Assembly (NCBI GenBank): GCA_949752735.1
Contig: OX457042.1
Coordinates: forward strand, 60,921,468-60,985,467
Source: Lumbricus terrestris
Taxonomy: Eukaryota; Annelida; Clitellata; Crassiclitellata; Lumbricidae
Direction of reading: 5' to 3'
DNA: 64,000 bases
The position numbers and the translations under genes were made by a program. Positions 11,711-22,982 of the stretch are shown piece after piece (position 1 is the first letter of the stretch; the number at the start of each line of letters is the position of its first letter). The notes below the pieces were generated by a model. That model was not told the DNA's origin and searched no databases. It saw only the letters and a program-made list of their open reading frames with translations.

Positions 11711-12480
11711 ATAAAGAAGATTGATTTGAAAAATCAAAATAATGCTGGATCCGTTATAAGTGTTTCGTAGACTATGTCCTCAGCAGTCGCGCTTAACTTG
11801 AACTTTCTTTAACGTGTTTTACCAGCAATTTAGACAGCGTTTAAGAACTAGGCCTATAAACAAGCAAGTTCATATCCAATAGCATTTCGTAAATTTGTCT
11901 AAGTTCGCATGGTGTGTGTATAAATTTTGTGGATTTTGTGCCCTCAGGTCTAAACGGCGTCTCGTTGCATTATAGAATAACATAACATAACATTTTTATT
12001 CGGCAACCAACACATTCATTACAGATGGCATAGTTATACATCAGTTATCTAATAGCATGCAGTTATGTTCAACATGAAAAAACTGCAAGGGTCATTCTCA
12101 GTTAGTTTGAGTTGCATAAACTGCAATACAAAGGAATTTTATCGCATAATAATATTAATTCGGGATAAGTCCACGACGGCATAAAATAACTTAATTATAT
12201 ATAAATAACTCATACTCAGTTTATACTGTGATTTGAATACACATGTGACCATGTTAGGAATGCAGTGTGGTTCAAAATTTGTAAATTAATCGCCATCAAC
12301 GATACTGCGCACAGAATTTGCAAAACAAATCTTATCAATCGTTTCTCTCGGTTTCGCAAAAAGTGGGCATAGTGCCATATAATTCTACGAATTTTAATTT
12401 ACAGGCTGATTATTAGATTAGCATGCTTAGTTTAGCTTTTATAATACCCAATCATAATCCGGCACGCATATACACGAATT
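11711..12480. other. Possible LINE 3' tail, otherwise no gene
   Basis: An ATAAC short tandem repeat at ~11975-11995 followed by TTTTTATTCGGCAACC resembles the 3' tail of a minus-strand non-LTR element. No RT motif is visible and nothing else is recognised. Confidence 0.25.
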
Positions 12481-12504
12481 CCAAGCCGCATAGCATCGTA
12501 GAAT

Positions 12505-14060
12505 TATTTGAAGCATGTTTTAGTCATGTTTTCATCGCTCATCCAACTTCTAATTCAACTATATCACAGTTCCGTTATTCATCCAACTTCTACTTCAACT
12601 AAAAATATTTTGATCGTTCATCCAGCCTCTAGTTTTACGGTTACAATTTTGCACAAAACCATGATTTCGTCGATCATCCAACTTCTACTTCTGTTAATTA
12701 ATATGCTCATCCAGCTTCTAATGATACTGCAATACGTCAGCAGTAATATCATGTTTTCATCGTTCATCCAACTTCCAGTTTACGGAAATAAAATATCTAT
12801 GAAGTGCTATAAGGCTTGGGATTCGGGTATATGACGGCACTTGACGTTTTGGCGCCACCGTTTTGGCGCTGGACGTTTTCCTTGCTCAAAGTTCGCACAC
12901 ATTAAATCGACTTCTGCCTTAGCAATAATCATTTTTTATCAATCCAGTGTCCGATGGAGCTACATTTATTTTCATCATTCCAACTTCTGTTTAAATGATA
13001 ATTATATTTCATCGTAATCGTAATCGTAATCTTCAAACTAGACTGAAGGTCTAGGCTATAGCAAGAGTTTTATGTAGAAAAACAGCAACAAACCTTGGAA
13101 TAGGCGAAATATTGATTGCGCTGGGGAAATCGTAATCTCCAAATTTCTCTAAAAAGCGCTACTAAAAAGCCAACCGCGGGCACCAGCTTATTCGCGAGCG
13201 CAGAGTTGAGTCAAAAGGGTTTCCATAAGAGCTGTTCGAAGGTGGTCCGGGTCGAGCTGCCATAGGATCAGAGCAGGCGGGACAGCTACTAATGTGGGTT
13301 ATTATTATTATATTCGTTTAATGGTAACAACAACTGATAGACACACCGCTGTCAGGTACAAAAAGCAATTTATCAAATACAATCTAATACCTATAGATTG
13401 TATTTGATAAACCGCTTTTTGTACCTGATAGCGTCGTTTGGTGTCGTTTGGGCCGGGAAGTGGAAGGTGCATGGTGGACCAGATAAGACAGGCTAAGAGT
13501 TTTTGAAAAGGTATAGCCTAACTTCAGTTTCTAATGAAAAGCTCGAGGTGTGATGGATAGAATGAGCCTGAGGAATGTGATGGTGTATGATCAGTACTAA
13601 TAATAATTTTCGTTTATTCAACAATCCGTTTGACAGAACGCAACCGGTTACAGTGTACACTTATGCAGTTGAAACAATTTACAGGAACTCAGATCACAAA
13701 ACACGTAAATCTTAACTATATACTAACTTAACAGACAGCTTGCAATAATCATGATGGTGGAAGAATTGATAGAGATCTGAATTCAGCAGGTAAATCATTC
13801 CAAAGGCATCAATTCAAGTCTGGTTGAATGAGAATATCCTGATCAACGATCTTCCTACTACGACTATTTACGAAAAAATCATTTTCATCAATCCAGCTTC
13901 GATTTAACCAAGAAGTGTTTCATCAACCCAGCTTCCATTTACAGATGTTTTTCAAACCCACTTTTATACAGGCGGAAAAGAATTCCATCCATCCAGCTTC
14001 TATTGAACCACAGACTTAGTTTCATCCAGCTTCCATTAACATGAATAGCTATTTTCAGGT
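12505..14060. repeat. Dispersed CATCCAGCTTCTATTT repeats
   Basis: Variants of CATCCAACTTCTA / CATCCAGCTTC recur every ~40-60 bases at 12538-12790, near 12945-12985, and at 13885-14045. They are the same word as in the arms of the foldback element at 1101-1774. Two GTTTTGGCGCC-type words at 12846-12875 resemble the minisatellite unit downstream. Confidence 0.6.
13349..13432. repeat. 84-bp hairpin
   Basis: A near-perfect inverted repeat: GCTGTCAGGTACAAAAAGC pairs with GCTTTTTGTACCTGATAGC, and the inner TTTATCAAATACAATCTA pairs with TAGATTGTATTTGATAAA. It could be a solo MITE or a transcribed hairpin. Confidence 0.75.
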
Positions 14061-14100
14061 TAATTCAAGCATTAATTTTATCAATTGAACATTTATTTTC

Positions 14101-14311
14101 TAGGCCAAAACGGTTGGCCCCCAAAACATTCGGCGGCCAAAAAGGTTCGGCGGCCAAAAGTACCGGCGCCAAAGCGTTCGGCGCTAAAACGTCCGGCGCC
14201 AAAACGGCCGGTGACACCGATGCCAAAAGGTTCGGCGCCAAAAGTGTTTTTGGCCAAAACGGCCGGTGTCATGCGAGATAATATCCGGGCAACAGAAACT
14301 ATCCGGCCACG
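14101..14311 (-). repeat. Short GGCGCCAAAAC minisatellite with shared end motif
   Basis: About ten diverged 15-bp units (TTCGGCGCCAAAAG type) end at ~14268 in a ~44-base motif containing TGTCATGCGAGATA and GGGCAACAGAAACTATCCG. The same motif, inverted, precedes the large array at 28377-28422. This suggests one repeated element family carrying an internal minisatellite. Confidence 0.7.
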
Positions 14312-14471
14312 CCCACTTCGTTGTCGGATACAATCTCGCACGACATACGTGCGAAATTGTATCCGTTGACAAATACTATACGGGTTGCTTTTCGATGTTT
14401 ATTGGGAATAATTCGCTTCATGAAGCTTATAACTCGGTGTGCAAAGAGTTATTGTAATATAATTATGCATG

Positions 14472-15011
14472 TGTAAGCTAATTTTGTATAGCATTAAAAT
14501 GGTCAGCTAATTGTTATGCAAGAGCGTACAGCTGAGGAAGGCCAGGTGCCTGAGTGGCGGGAAAGTTGCAGCGGCGCGACGTCGCCGGAGAGCGAGAGAG
14601 ACAGTGACAGAGAGAAGGACAGACAGTGACAGAGAGAAGGACAGAGAGAGACAGAGAGTAGGACAGAGCGACTGAAGGAATGATGTACGCTAAGAGTGAG
14701 ATAGACACGTGTAGGTGTGCTAGTCATGTATAGAAGGTGTAGTTTTTGAAGGAAGAGATAATAAGATGGCGTTTCTGTCGTAACATTGAATTGTTTGCCG
14801 TTGCTGGTGAATTTTGTGTTGATTGCAACTTTTGGAGATTTGAAGAAGCAGAATACAAGAAACCGATCGTTGTTTTAAGTAAACAAGTTAAAGAACTTTA
14901 GACACTTATAAACTAGCCATTAGCTACCTCAGTTCAGTCATTAGGTTAGGCCTATAGGCTGCGCTGCTGAACTTTTGAAGAGACTGGAAAGGCGTGAGGG
15001 ATAAGCTCACA
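14472..15011 (+). repeat. 5' LTR of copy A
   Basis: 540 bases, starting TGTAAGCTAA and ending AAGCTCACA. It is nearly identical to 21454-21993. A GACAGAGAGAAGGACAGA-rich section makes ORFs on the minus strand that are not genes. Confidence 0.93.
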
Positions 15012-15014
15012 TTT

Positions 15015-15033
15015 TGGTGACACAGCGGTGGGA
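15015..15033 (+). promoter_or_regulatory. Primer-binding site of copy A
   Basis: TGGTGACACAGCGGTGGGA begins three bases after the 5' LTR, the position expected for tRNA priming of minus-strand synthesis. Copy B has the equivalent site. The tRNA species cannot be fixed from the sequence. Confidence 0.6.
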
Positions 15034-15490
15034 TATCGAACTCAAGTGTACGGTGGGATAGTCAATCCAAGTTTACGGTCGGAGGAATATTTACGAACGG
15101 TGGGATATCAAATCCAAGCTAACGATCGGAGAGATATTTGAATCGAAGTTACGCACAGTGGATTTTTAATCGAAGTTTACGCTCGGAGGGATATCGAAGT
15201 CAGTTTACCAGTTTACGGACGACGGAATATCGAAACAATACGAGGAGCCGACCAGACGGGAGGAGGAAACTGAGCATCTGATCGACCGGAGAAGCATTTC
15301 GAGCATCCGAGCAGCTGGTGAGAAGATACAACGGGCATACGAACGACATTACGACAGCGCAACGCCAGAGAGAGGTATACAAAACTTGCTTGTTTATTCG
15401 AGGAACAATAAGAATTGAAGTCAACCAAACACAAAAATCATAGCCACTCCCTCGATTTCTTCACGTAAATCACTGAAGTAAAGAAGTAAG

Positions 15491-18414
15491 ATGGAGAAAC
15501 TTACAGAACAAAAGAAAGCAAATATAAAAAAGATGGCTTCTGATCGAATAATAAAATATCTAATTGAAGCCGGTCTAGATGTGGAAGAAGTCGATGTGAT
15601 GTCTAGGGAAAATTTGATGGAAGCTTTAGCTGAGGTTTGGCTTAAAAAGGAAGCTGATGTGAAAGGCGCTGTGAGTGGGGCTGAGGAGAAGCCAGTTGAA
15701 AAACCATAGGCACCGATGTCTATGGAGGCGTTGATGCAATTTATGATGATGAGGGAGGAGCAACGTAGACAAGAAGAGAAAGAGGACCAACGGCGGCAAG
15801 AAGAGAAAGAAAGGAGACAATAGGAAAAAGAGAAAGAGGAACAAAGGAGACAAGAGGAGAAAGAACCAGCAGAAAGAACAGAAAAGATCAGACAGGAGAA
15901 AGAGGAACAAAGGAGACAAGAAGAGAAAGAGAAAGAGTAACGACGGAGACAAGAGGAGAAAGAACGAAGACAAGAAGAGATAGAACGATTAGAAAAAATT
16001 CGACTAGAGGAAAAAGTAAGAACAGAAAAAGCAGAAAGGATGAGACAAGAAGAGATAGAAATGCAGAAGCAGCAGTTCCAACTTCAGTTAGATTAACTGA
16101 AAAAAGATCGTGACGAAGCAGAACGAAGAAGGATGGAATTAATGATAGAATACGAGAGAGCAAGGAAAAGTGATGAAGAAATACGGAAACAACAGATCGA
16201 AGAGCAAAAAGCTCATGAAGAAGACCAGGAAACTATGCGTTTGGCAGAATTAGAAGAAGCCGAAGAAATTCGACAGGAAGAATTGAAAATGGAGAAAGAA
16301 AGTTTGGAAAGAGCGGAACGAGAAAGGGAGGAACAAGTACAAATAGAACAAAAGAAACTCGCCCTTAAGGAAGCACAGCTACGAGAAATGGCTATTGAAA
16401 AGGAGGAACGCAGAAAGCAGCTAGAATTGTTGCAGCAGAAGATAGAACAAGAAAAACTGCGTAGGGAAGAAGATCAAAATAGATTTAAGAAAAGAGACGA
16501 AGACGATAGAAGGAGCCGAGAGGAGTCAGAACAAAATAGGATCCGAGAAAGTGAGACAATGGTGTCTAAGATTAAGAAGATAGGTGATGCAATGAAACAC
16601 GTGTTACCTAAGATGCCATATGATATGATGGAAGTACCATTATATTTTGAGACAGTTGAGAATGCCTTCAACAGTTCTACGGTGGAAAAGCAGTTTTGGG
16701 TCAAATTGCTGTTACCATTAATGACACCAAGAGCGAGAACAGTGTTAAACCGATTGTCTTTTGCTGATCTAGACAATTGCGATGTAGTGAAAGAGCATTT
16801 ACTGAAAGAATTTAAATTGACAGCGAGAGAATATTGATCACGATTTGTAGATGCGAAGAAAACGGCAGAGAGACATACACTATGTTTACAGCAAGATTGA
16901 AGGATTTGTTGAACTATTATGTCAGAAGTAGGCGAGTGGGCAAAAACTATGAGAAGTTGTTTGATCTGTTGGTGGCGGATAAGTTGAAAGAATGTCTACC
17001 ACCGGGTCCACTACAGTTTGTACTTGCAAAAGAGGGTACTGAATGCTTGGAAGCTAGTGACGTTGCAGATCTCGCAGACATACATGTGAACAATCGAATT
17101 GGAGTAATGTTTCACGATAAACCGAAATATGAGGCATGGGGTAATAGTTCAAAGCAAAGCATGTGGAACAATAATAGCAAAGAAACAGGAAACCAAGCCA
17201 GAAGTAATGAAGTAAGGAAAGATAGTTATCCTGGAAGACAGTTTGGGCAAGATAGGAAGGAGGCAACGGGGGACAGACAAATCTACAGTCGAACTCCAGT
17301 GATGGGACGCCAAAGAGAAGGCAATGCAGCCTACACTCCGTACAATTACAGACGGCAGAACACCAAACAGACAAGTATTGTTAGGAAACGATGCCATAAT
17401 TGCCAGTCAGACACACATTTGGTGAAGGATTGCCAAGTACCACCCAGAATGACAAATCTGAGAAATAGATTTAGTCGAAGTGCAGAAAACCTCAGAGTAA
17501 ATCAGATTCAAGTAACGAATGCACCTAATCAGCTGGAAGAACAAGACAACCGCGAAACGGAAGTGAAGTCAGTCATGAAGTGCACGCCTCAGTTTACTAT
17601 ACAGAGAGAAGTGGTAAAGTCTGCTCCCATTACAGAAATTGGTCGAGAAACTGAAAGTAAAGATGATTGTCAACGTATGAAGAAGACTTTACTACAGCAC
17701 GTGAATGTAGAGATACGTGGAAATGATGACAGTTGTCATCCCGTGCAAGTCCAGGCATTGATTGACTCTGGTACTGAGATTCTAGTAATCAATGAAGAAT
17801 TGTTGAAAGGAGCAATCGTAGAAGAAATTGGCAGAGTACATTTGCAATGTGTCGCTGGAGAGCCCATTCCAGCTAAGTTGGTGAAAATAGAAGTGCGGAT
17901 GAGTTGTTATGACGTAGGAACAAATTTGAAAGACAATGAAGTAAATATTGCGCCATATTTAACTTTGGTATGTGCCAGCATTCCGGCAGTTTTGTGTAAA
18001 GATAACAAAAAAAAGTTCTTGCTACATCCAAAGATAATCGCAGAACTGAAAGAGATTCCACCAGTGAGTGTGCTGCAAGGAGAACTACAAGCGAATGTGA
18101 CTACGAGAGCACAGAGTCGGAGAAGAGAAGTGGAAGAAGGAGAACAGGAAAAGCTAAATGAAAGTTTGCTAGACGATGACACAGAAAGCGAAGATGAACA
18201 AAGTGTTCAAGAAGAAGAAGATATTACATCCGGGAGCAATGAAATTGAAGAAGAGATGGTTGCATGTGAACGTGATGATTATGATGATTCTGGAAGCGAT
18301 AGTGAAGTGGATACGAGTATGAGAGATTTGTTTGCTGAGAATACGAATGATGAAAGACAATTGTCAGATGCAAAGAAATTTGAAGAGCAGCACAGAGAAA
18401 TGACGAGTCACTGA
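15491..18414 (+). pseudogene. gag: gag and protease of copy A (broken)
   Basis: Starts at ATG 15491 (MEKLTEQKKANIKKM) and aligns with copy B. A long Glu/Arg/Lys/Gln coiled coil follows (15740-16560), then a conserved gag core (KMPYDMMEVPLYFETVENAF near 16610). A CCHC zinc knuckle CHNCQSDTHLVKDC lies at 17392-17433, and a retropepsin-type ALIDSGTEILVI motif near 17755. Lesions: TAG 15707, TAG ~15822, TAA ~15938, TAA ~16095, TGA ~16836 where copy B has Arg, and a 1-base deletion ~16865. The C-terminal acidic tail ends at TGA 18412-18414. Confidence 0.85.
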
Positions 18415-18458
18415 AGTCGTGGTGGAAGATAGCTGAAGACCAAGGTTCAAAGTTTAGT

Positions 18459-19300
18459 GTGGTGAATGGGTTGATGTATAAGAGGCATCAAATGTTGGAC
18501 CAGTTGGTGTACCAGTTGGTGTTGCCGAAGGAAAGAAGACTTCAGGTGATGGAATTGGCACACGAGTCAGTATTCGGCGGACACTTGGGAGAAGAGAAGA
18601 CAAGAGAACGTATCAAGTTGTCCTTGGTGTGGCCAAGGATGCGTAAAGATGTGATGAAGTTCTGCAAGTCCTGTGAGAAGTGTCAGTTGAAAGCACGAAG
18701 TTTGGTGATGGATCGAGTACCGATCACACCAATACCAAGGGAAGATGTTCCGTTCCGCAGAATGACAATGGACGTCGTACGACCAATCGAACCAACGTCA
18801 GCAGCAAGAAGATGGTTCATCATGTCATTGTGGAAAATCCGAGACAGTGGCATAAAATCATTCCATTTACCGTCTGGGCATTGAAAAAAGTGCCTAATGC
18901 AACTACAGGAGTGGCACCATATCTGCTGGTCTACGGAAAGTTGCCGAGAGGGTCACTAACCATTCTTAAAGAAAGCTGGACCAAAGAGATAAATTTACCA
19001 CCGAACATTGGAGTGCAACCGGCAAAGTACTTGAAGAATTTAAGAGCAGACATGGAAAAAGCATTGACATTCGCTGAGAGTTGTGCTGATGAAAAACAAA
19101 AACAATATGCCAGTCAATATAACAAAAGAGCAAAAGATAAAGAATTCGAACCAGGAGAAAACGTCATCGTGTTGTATCCAACGTCAAACAATAAACTTAT
19201 CTCACGATGGCATGGTCCATGTACTGTCTTGCAAAGAAGATCCAAATATTCGTATCTCGTGGACATGAATGAAAGTGGGCGACGGATTGTTCATGCCAAC
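18459..19300 (+). pseudogene. Integrase of copy A with deleted catalytic core
   Basis: The N-terminal HHCC zinc domain is clear (HESVFGGHLGEEKTRERI, then FCKSCEKC, 18560-18690). After FRRMTMDVVRPIEP, where the first catalytic Asp lies, the sequence jumps with a frame change near 18790-18850 to the late core (VWALKKVPNATTGVAPYLL). The stretch with the second Asp and Glu is therefore missing. The C-terminal SH3-like segment is intact (GENVIVLYPTSNNKLISRWH, ~19160-19215). Integrase is upstream of RT. Confidence 0.8.
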
Positions 19301-20834
19301 AAGATGAGGAAGTTCATCACAAGATCATTGTCGTGTGGTCTGATCGTGGAAGAGGATGACGAATTCGGATCAGTTGTAGAAATACCACTGAAAGAAGACC
19401 ACTCAGAGACAAAACAGAAATCTCTCCAATTGGATTATGGACAAATTGGACACCTTACGAGCGATCAACAGAAACAATTGCTTGAAATACTAAATCGCTA
19501 TGCCGACAGATTTTCAGACAAACCGGGACTATGTACATTAGTAGAACATGAAGTGGTGTTGAAGCCAGACTTTCGAGAAAAGGAGTTCATGGCATATCGC
19601 ATACCATTAATATACCGCGCAGAAGTGGAAAGACAAATACAAGAAATGCTGAAAGAAAACATAATTCAACCATCGTCAAGCAGAATGGCAAGTCCACTTG
19701 TCATTGTCAAAAAAGAAGGATGGATCCTTGAGACTGGCGTGCGACTACAGATACATTAACTCTTTTACTGAGAACTGTAGATATCCTATGCCAATCGTCA
19801 ATGATGTCCTGAGCAAAGTCGGGAAATCCAAGTTTATTTCCGGTATGGACTGTCGCAGTGCCTATTGGACTTGTCCTGTGAAGAAGAGTGATCAATGGAA
19901 GACTGCATTTGTTACACATAATGGACTATACGAATTTACGCGTGTTCCTTTTGGAATGATTAACTCTGGACGGACTTTTGTAAAAGCGATAAATATGATT
20001 TTGCAACCGATTCATGAATTCACTGAACCGTATGTTGATGACATTGCTGTACATTCTGATGATTGGGACATTCATTTAAGACATTTGGAATTATTTTTGA
20101 AACAAATTAGACTGCATAATGTAACGTTGAACTTGAAGGAATGTGTGTTTGGTAAGAGTGAGGTGAAGTTCATCGGTCACCTTATAGGATCAGGGAAGAA
20201 GATGATGAATCCAGATAGGATTGACAGTTTGATTAATTTGAAGAAACCTGAAACCAGGAAGGAGGTGAAACAGGTCTTAGGATTTTTTGGGTTTTACAGA
20301 CAGTTTATTTGTAATTTTGCTGAAATTGCTAAACCATTGACAGACTTAACCAGCAAGAAAGTACCTGAGAACATTGTTTGGACTGATGCACATCAGAAAT
20401 CCTTTGATTCACTTAAACAGATTGTCTTGTCAAATGTGGTTTTATATATGTTTGAGGTTGGTAAACCTTTTAATTTGTACTGTGATAGCAGTGATTTTGC
20501 TGTGGGAGCTGTCCTATCACAGGTGGACAATGAAGGGATAGAACGTCCCGTTTCATTTATAAGTCAGAAGCTGACAGATACCCAGAGGAGATGGGCGACG
20601 ATTGAGAAGGAAGCCTACGTATTCATATGGGCTTTAAATAAGTTGAAAGAAATTCTTATTGGTTCTAAGATTAATGTGTTTACAGACCATAATCCTTTAG
20701 TTTACTTGACTGAATCAATGTCGAAATCTGCTAAGTTAGTCAGATGGTCATTATCATTACAAAATTTTGACATTCTGTTGAACTATAAGAAAGGTAAACT
20801 GAATGTAGTAGCTGATTGTTTGTCTAGACTGTAG
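19300..20834 (+). pseudogene. pol: Reverse transcriptase-RNase H of copy A
   Basis: Fused in frame behind the integrase C-terminus. RT motifs appear in order: MASPLVIVKK, LRLACDYRYIN, FISGMDCRSAYWTCPV, VPFGMINSGRTF, and catalytic YVDD at 20031-20042. RNase H follows (LYCDSSDFAVGAVLSQ, EKEAYVFIWALNKL, FTDHNPLVYL) and ends VVADCLSRL at 20834. A 1-base change near 19720 ends the first frame at 19759, while a frame from 19698 carries the rest. Compared with copy B this is the only lesion in RT. Confidence 0.9.
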
Positions 20835-20854
20835 CGTAAGATGTTTTCTGATGT

Positions 20855-21336
20855 TAGGCTATAGGATCAGGGAAGAAGATGATGAATCCAGATAGGATTG
20901 ACAGTTTGATTCACTTAAACAGATTGTGCTGTCAATTGTGGTTCTATATATGCTTGAGGTTGGTAAACCATTTAATTTGTACTGTGATAGCAGTGATTTT
21001 GCTGTGGGAACTGTTCTATCACAGGTGGACAATGAAGGGATAGAACGTCCCGTTTCATTTATCAGTCAGAAACCGACAGATACCCAGAGGAGATGGGCGA
21101 CGATTGAGAAGGAAGCCTATGCAATCATTTGGGCTTTAAACAAGTTGAAAGAAATTATTATTGGTCCTAAAATTAATGTATTTACAGACCATAATCCTTT
21201 AGTTTATTTGACTGAATCAATGTCGAAATCTGCTAGGTTAGTCAGATGGTCATTATCGTTGCAAAATTTTGACATTCTGTTGAACTACAAGAAAGGTAAA
21301 CTGAATGTAGTAGCTGATTGTTTGTCTAGACTGTAG
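20855..21336 (+). pseudogene. Duplicated RNase H segment
   Basis: A second copy of the RNase H region (136 aa, same C-terminus VVADCLSRL) follows the first stop. It begins with sequence equivalent to 20186-20235, then jumps to the equivalent of ~20409 at a shared TTTGATT word, so the copy has an internal ~170-base deletion. It is diverged from the upstream copy, so it is not an assembly echo. Confidence 0.85.
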
Positions 21337-21436
21337 CGTAAGATGTTTTCTGATGTTAGGCTATATTAAGAATTGTTTGCATTGTTTTAATTAAGGTACG
21401 TTCGCTAATTTTTAAAGATAATTAGCTCTCTTTAAA

Positions 21437-21453
21437 ATAAAGGAAAGAGGTAA
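21437..21453 (+). promoter_or_regulatory. Polypurine tract of copy A
   Basis: An AAATAAAGGAAAGAGGTAA-type purine tract lies directly before the 3' LTR, as needed to prime plus-strand synthesis. Confidence 0.7.
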
Positions 21454-21993
21454 TGTAAGCTAATTTTGTATAGCATTATAATGGTCAGCTAATTGTTATG
21501 CAAGAGCGTACAGCTGAGGAAGGCCAGGTGCCTGAGTGGCGGGAAAGTTGCAGCGGCGCGACGTCGCCGGAGAGCGAGAGAGACAGTGACAGAGAGAAGG
21601 ACAGACAGTGACAGAGAGAAGGACAGAGAGAGACAGAGAGAAGGACAGAGCGACTGAAGGAATGATGTACGCTAAGAGTGAGATAGACACGTGTAGGTGT
21701 GCTAGTCATGTATAGAAGGTGCAGTTTTTGAAGGAAGAGCTAATAAGATGGCGTTTATGTCGTAACATTGAATTGTTTGCCGTTGCTGGTGAATTTTGTG
21801 TTGATTGCAACTTTTGGAGATTTGAAGAAGCAGAATACAAGAAACCGATCGTTGTTTTAAGTAAACAAGTTAAAGAACTTTAGACACTTATAAACTAGCC
21901 ATTAGCTACCTCAGTTCAGTCATTAGGTTAGGCCTATAGGCTGCGCTGCTGAACTTTTGAAGAGACTGGAAAGGCGTGAGGGATAAGCTCACA
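21454..21993 (+). repeat. 3' LTR of copy A
   Basis: 540 bases, the same length as the 5' LTR with about five substitutions by eye. Followed by the GCATG duplication. Confidence 0.93.
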
Positions 21994-21998
21994 GCATG

Positions 21999-22308
21999 CA
22001 AGTGATATTGTGATCCAGAGACATTGCGAGTGTGCAAGTAAATTTGGAACAAAGCGTGCTTCTTATTAACGAAGCGGTGTTAAGTCAGTAGGAATTTGTC
22101 TATTTTTAGAATGGAAAATCCATGTTTTAAATTGGAACGCTTATTAAGGAACTTCATAAAAGAAACTAGGGTGTCTAACGATACAAATTTTACAATTTTA
22201 AAATGTTTTTCAAATACATTCTTTCTAACTCCGTCGCTGACTGCACTATGCAAATGCCAGTTCCATGCCTGAATAAAGAAGGAGGGCGTCGCAAGTGAGT
22301 TTCGTTAC
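21999..22308. other. Spacer between the two retrotransposons
   Basis: About 310 bases of unique sequence with one 53-codon frame from ATG ~22111 and no recognisable domain. Presumably old host sequence. Confidence 0.4.
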
Positions 22309-22313
22309 CACAC

Positions 22314-22688
22314 TGTGATCTTCCACAATCACCCACGATTTTCCAGTCTCTTCTTTAGTTCTGCAGCGCAGCCTAGGCCTAACCTATTCACTGTACTGCG
22401 GTAGCTATGGCTAGGTTATAAGTGTCTAAAGTTCTTAAACTTGTTCTCTTACAACAAAGATCAGTTTCTTGTATTTTCTTCTTCGATTTCCAATATTCAC
22501 AAACAACACAACAATGCATCAACGACGATAAACAATTCAATTGCACGACAGAAACGCCATCTTATTATATTACTACTCTAACGTCTTCTACACACGACTA
22601 GCACTCCTTCTACAACTTATCTCACTCTCAGCGTACACTCTCTCTTCGGTCGCACAGTCCTTCTCTCTGCCTCTCTCTGTCCGTCTCG

Positions 22689-22724
<36 letters not shown>

Positions 22725-22869
22725 GGCGACGACGCGCAGCGGCGCTTTCCCGCCACTCAGTCAGCTGGCCTGTCTGTCTGTACACTCAACAATTAGCTGA
22801 CCTTGAGCTGGCCTATCCGTACGCTCAACAATTAGCTGATCACTATACGTTATACAAAATTAGCTCACA
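22314..22869 (-). repeat. 3' LTR of copy B
   Basis: Minus-strand LTR from TGTGAGCTAA to GATCACA; a polypurine tract lies just inside (22870-22892 read inverted). Confidence 0.9.
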
Positions 22870-22982
22870 TTACCTCTCTCCTTTCTTTTAAAGAGAGCTA
22901 ATTATCTATAAAAATTAGCGAACGTACCTTAACTAAACAATGCAAACAGTCCAATATATATAACATCATAAAATATCTTACG

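Larger units (their letters stand above)
14472..21993 (+). mobile_element. Gmr1-like Ty3/gypsy retrotransposon, copy A
   Basis: Two 540-bp LTRs bound the element, and a perfect 5-bp duplication GCATG (14467-14471, 21994-21998) flanks it. The order is LTR, PBS, gag with coiled coil, zinc knuckle, protease, integrase, RT, RNase H, PPT, LTR. Integrase before RT is the arrangement described for the deuterostome Gmr1 group. Several in-frame stops, a frameshift, an integrase-core deletion and a duplicated RNase H segment make it non-functional. LTRs differ at about five positions, so insertion is fairly recent. Confidence 0.93.

Noticed and set aside
15626..16163. Leu/Phe/Ser-rich minus-strand ORFs
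   Set aside because: Antisense shadows of the Glu/Arg/Gln-rich gag coiled coil; the same applies at 26081-26711.
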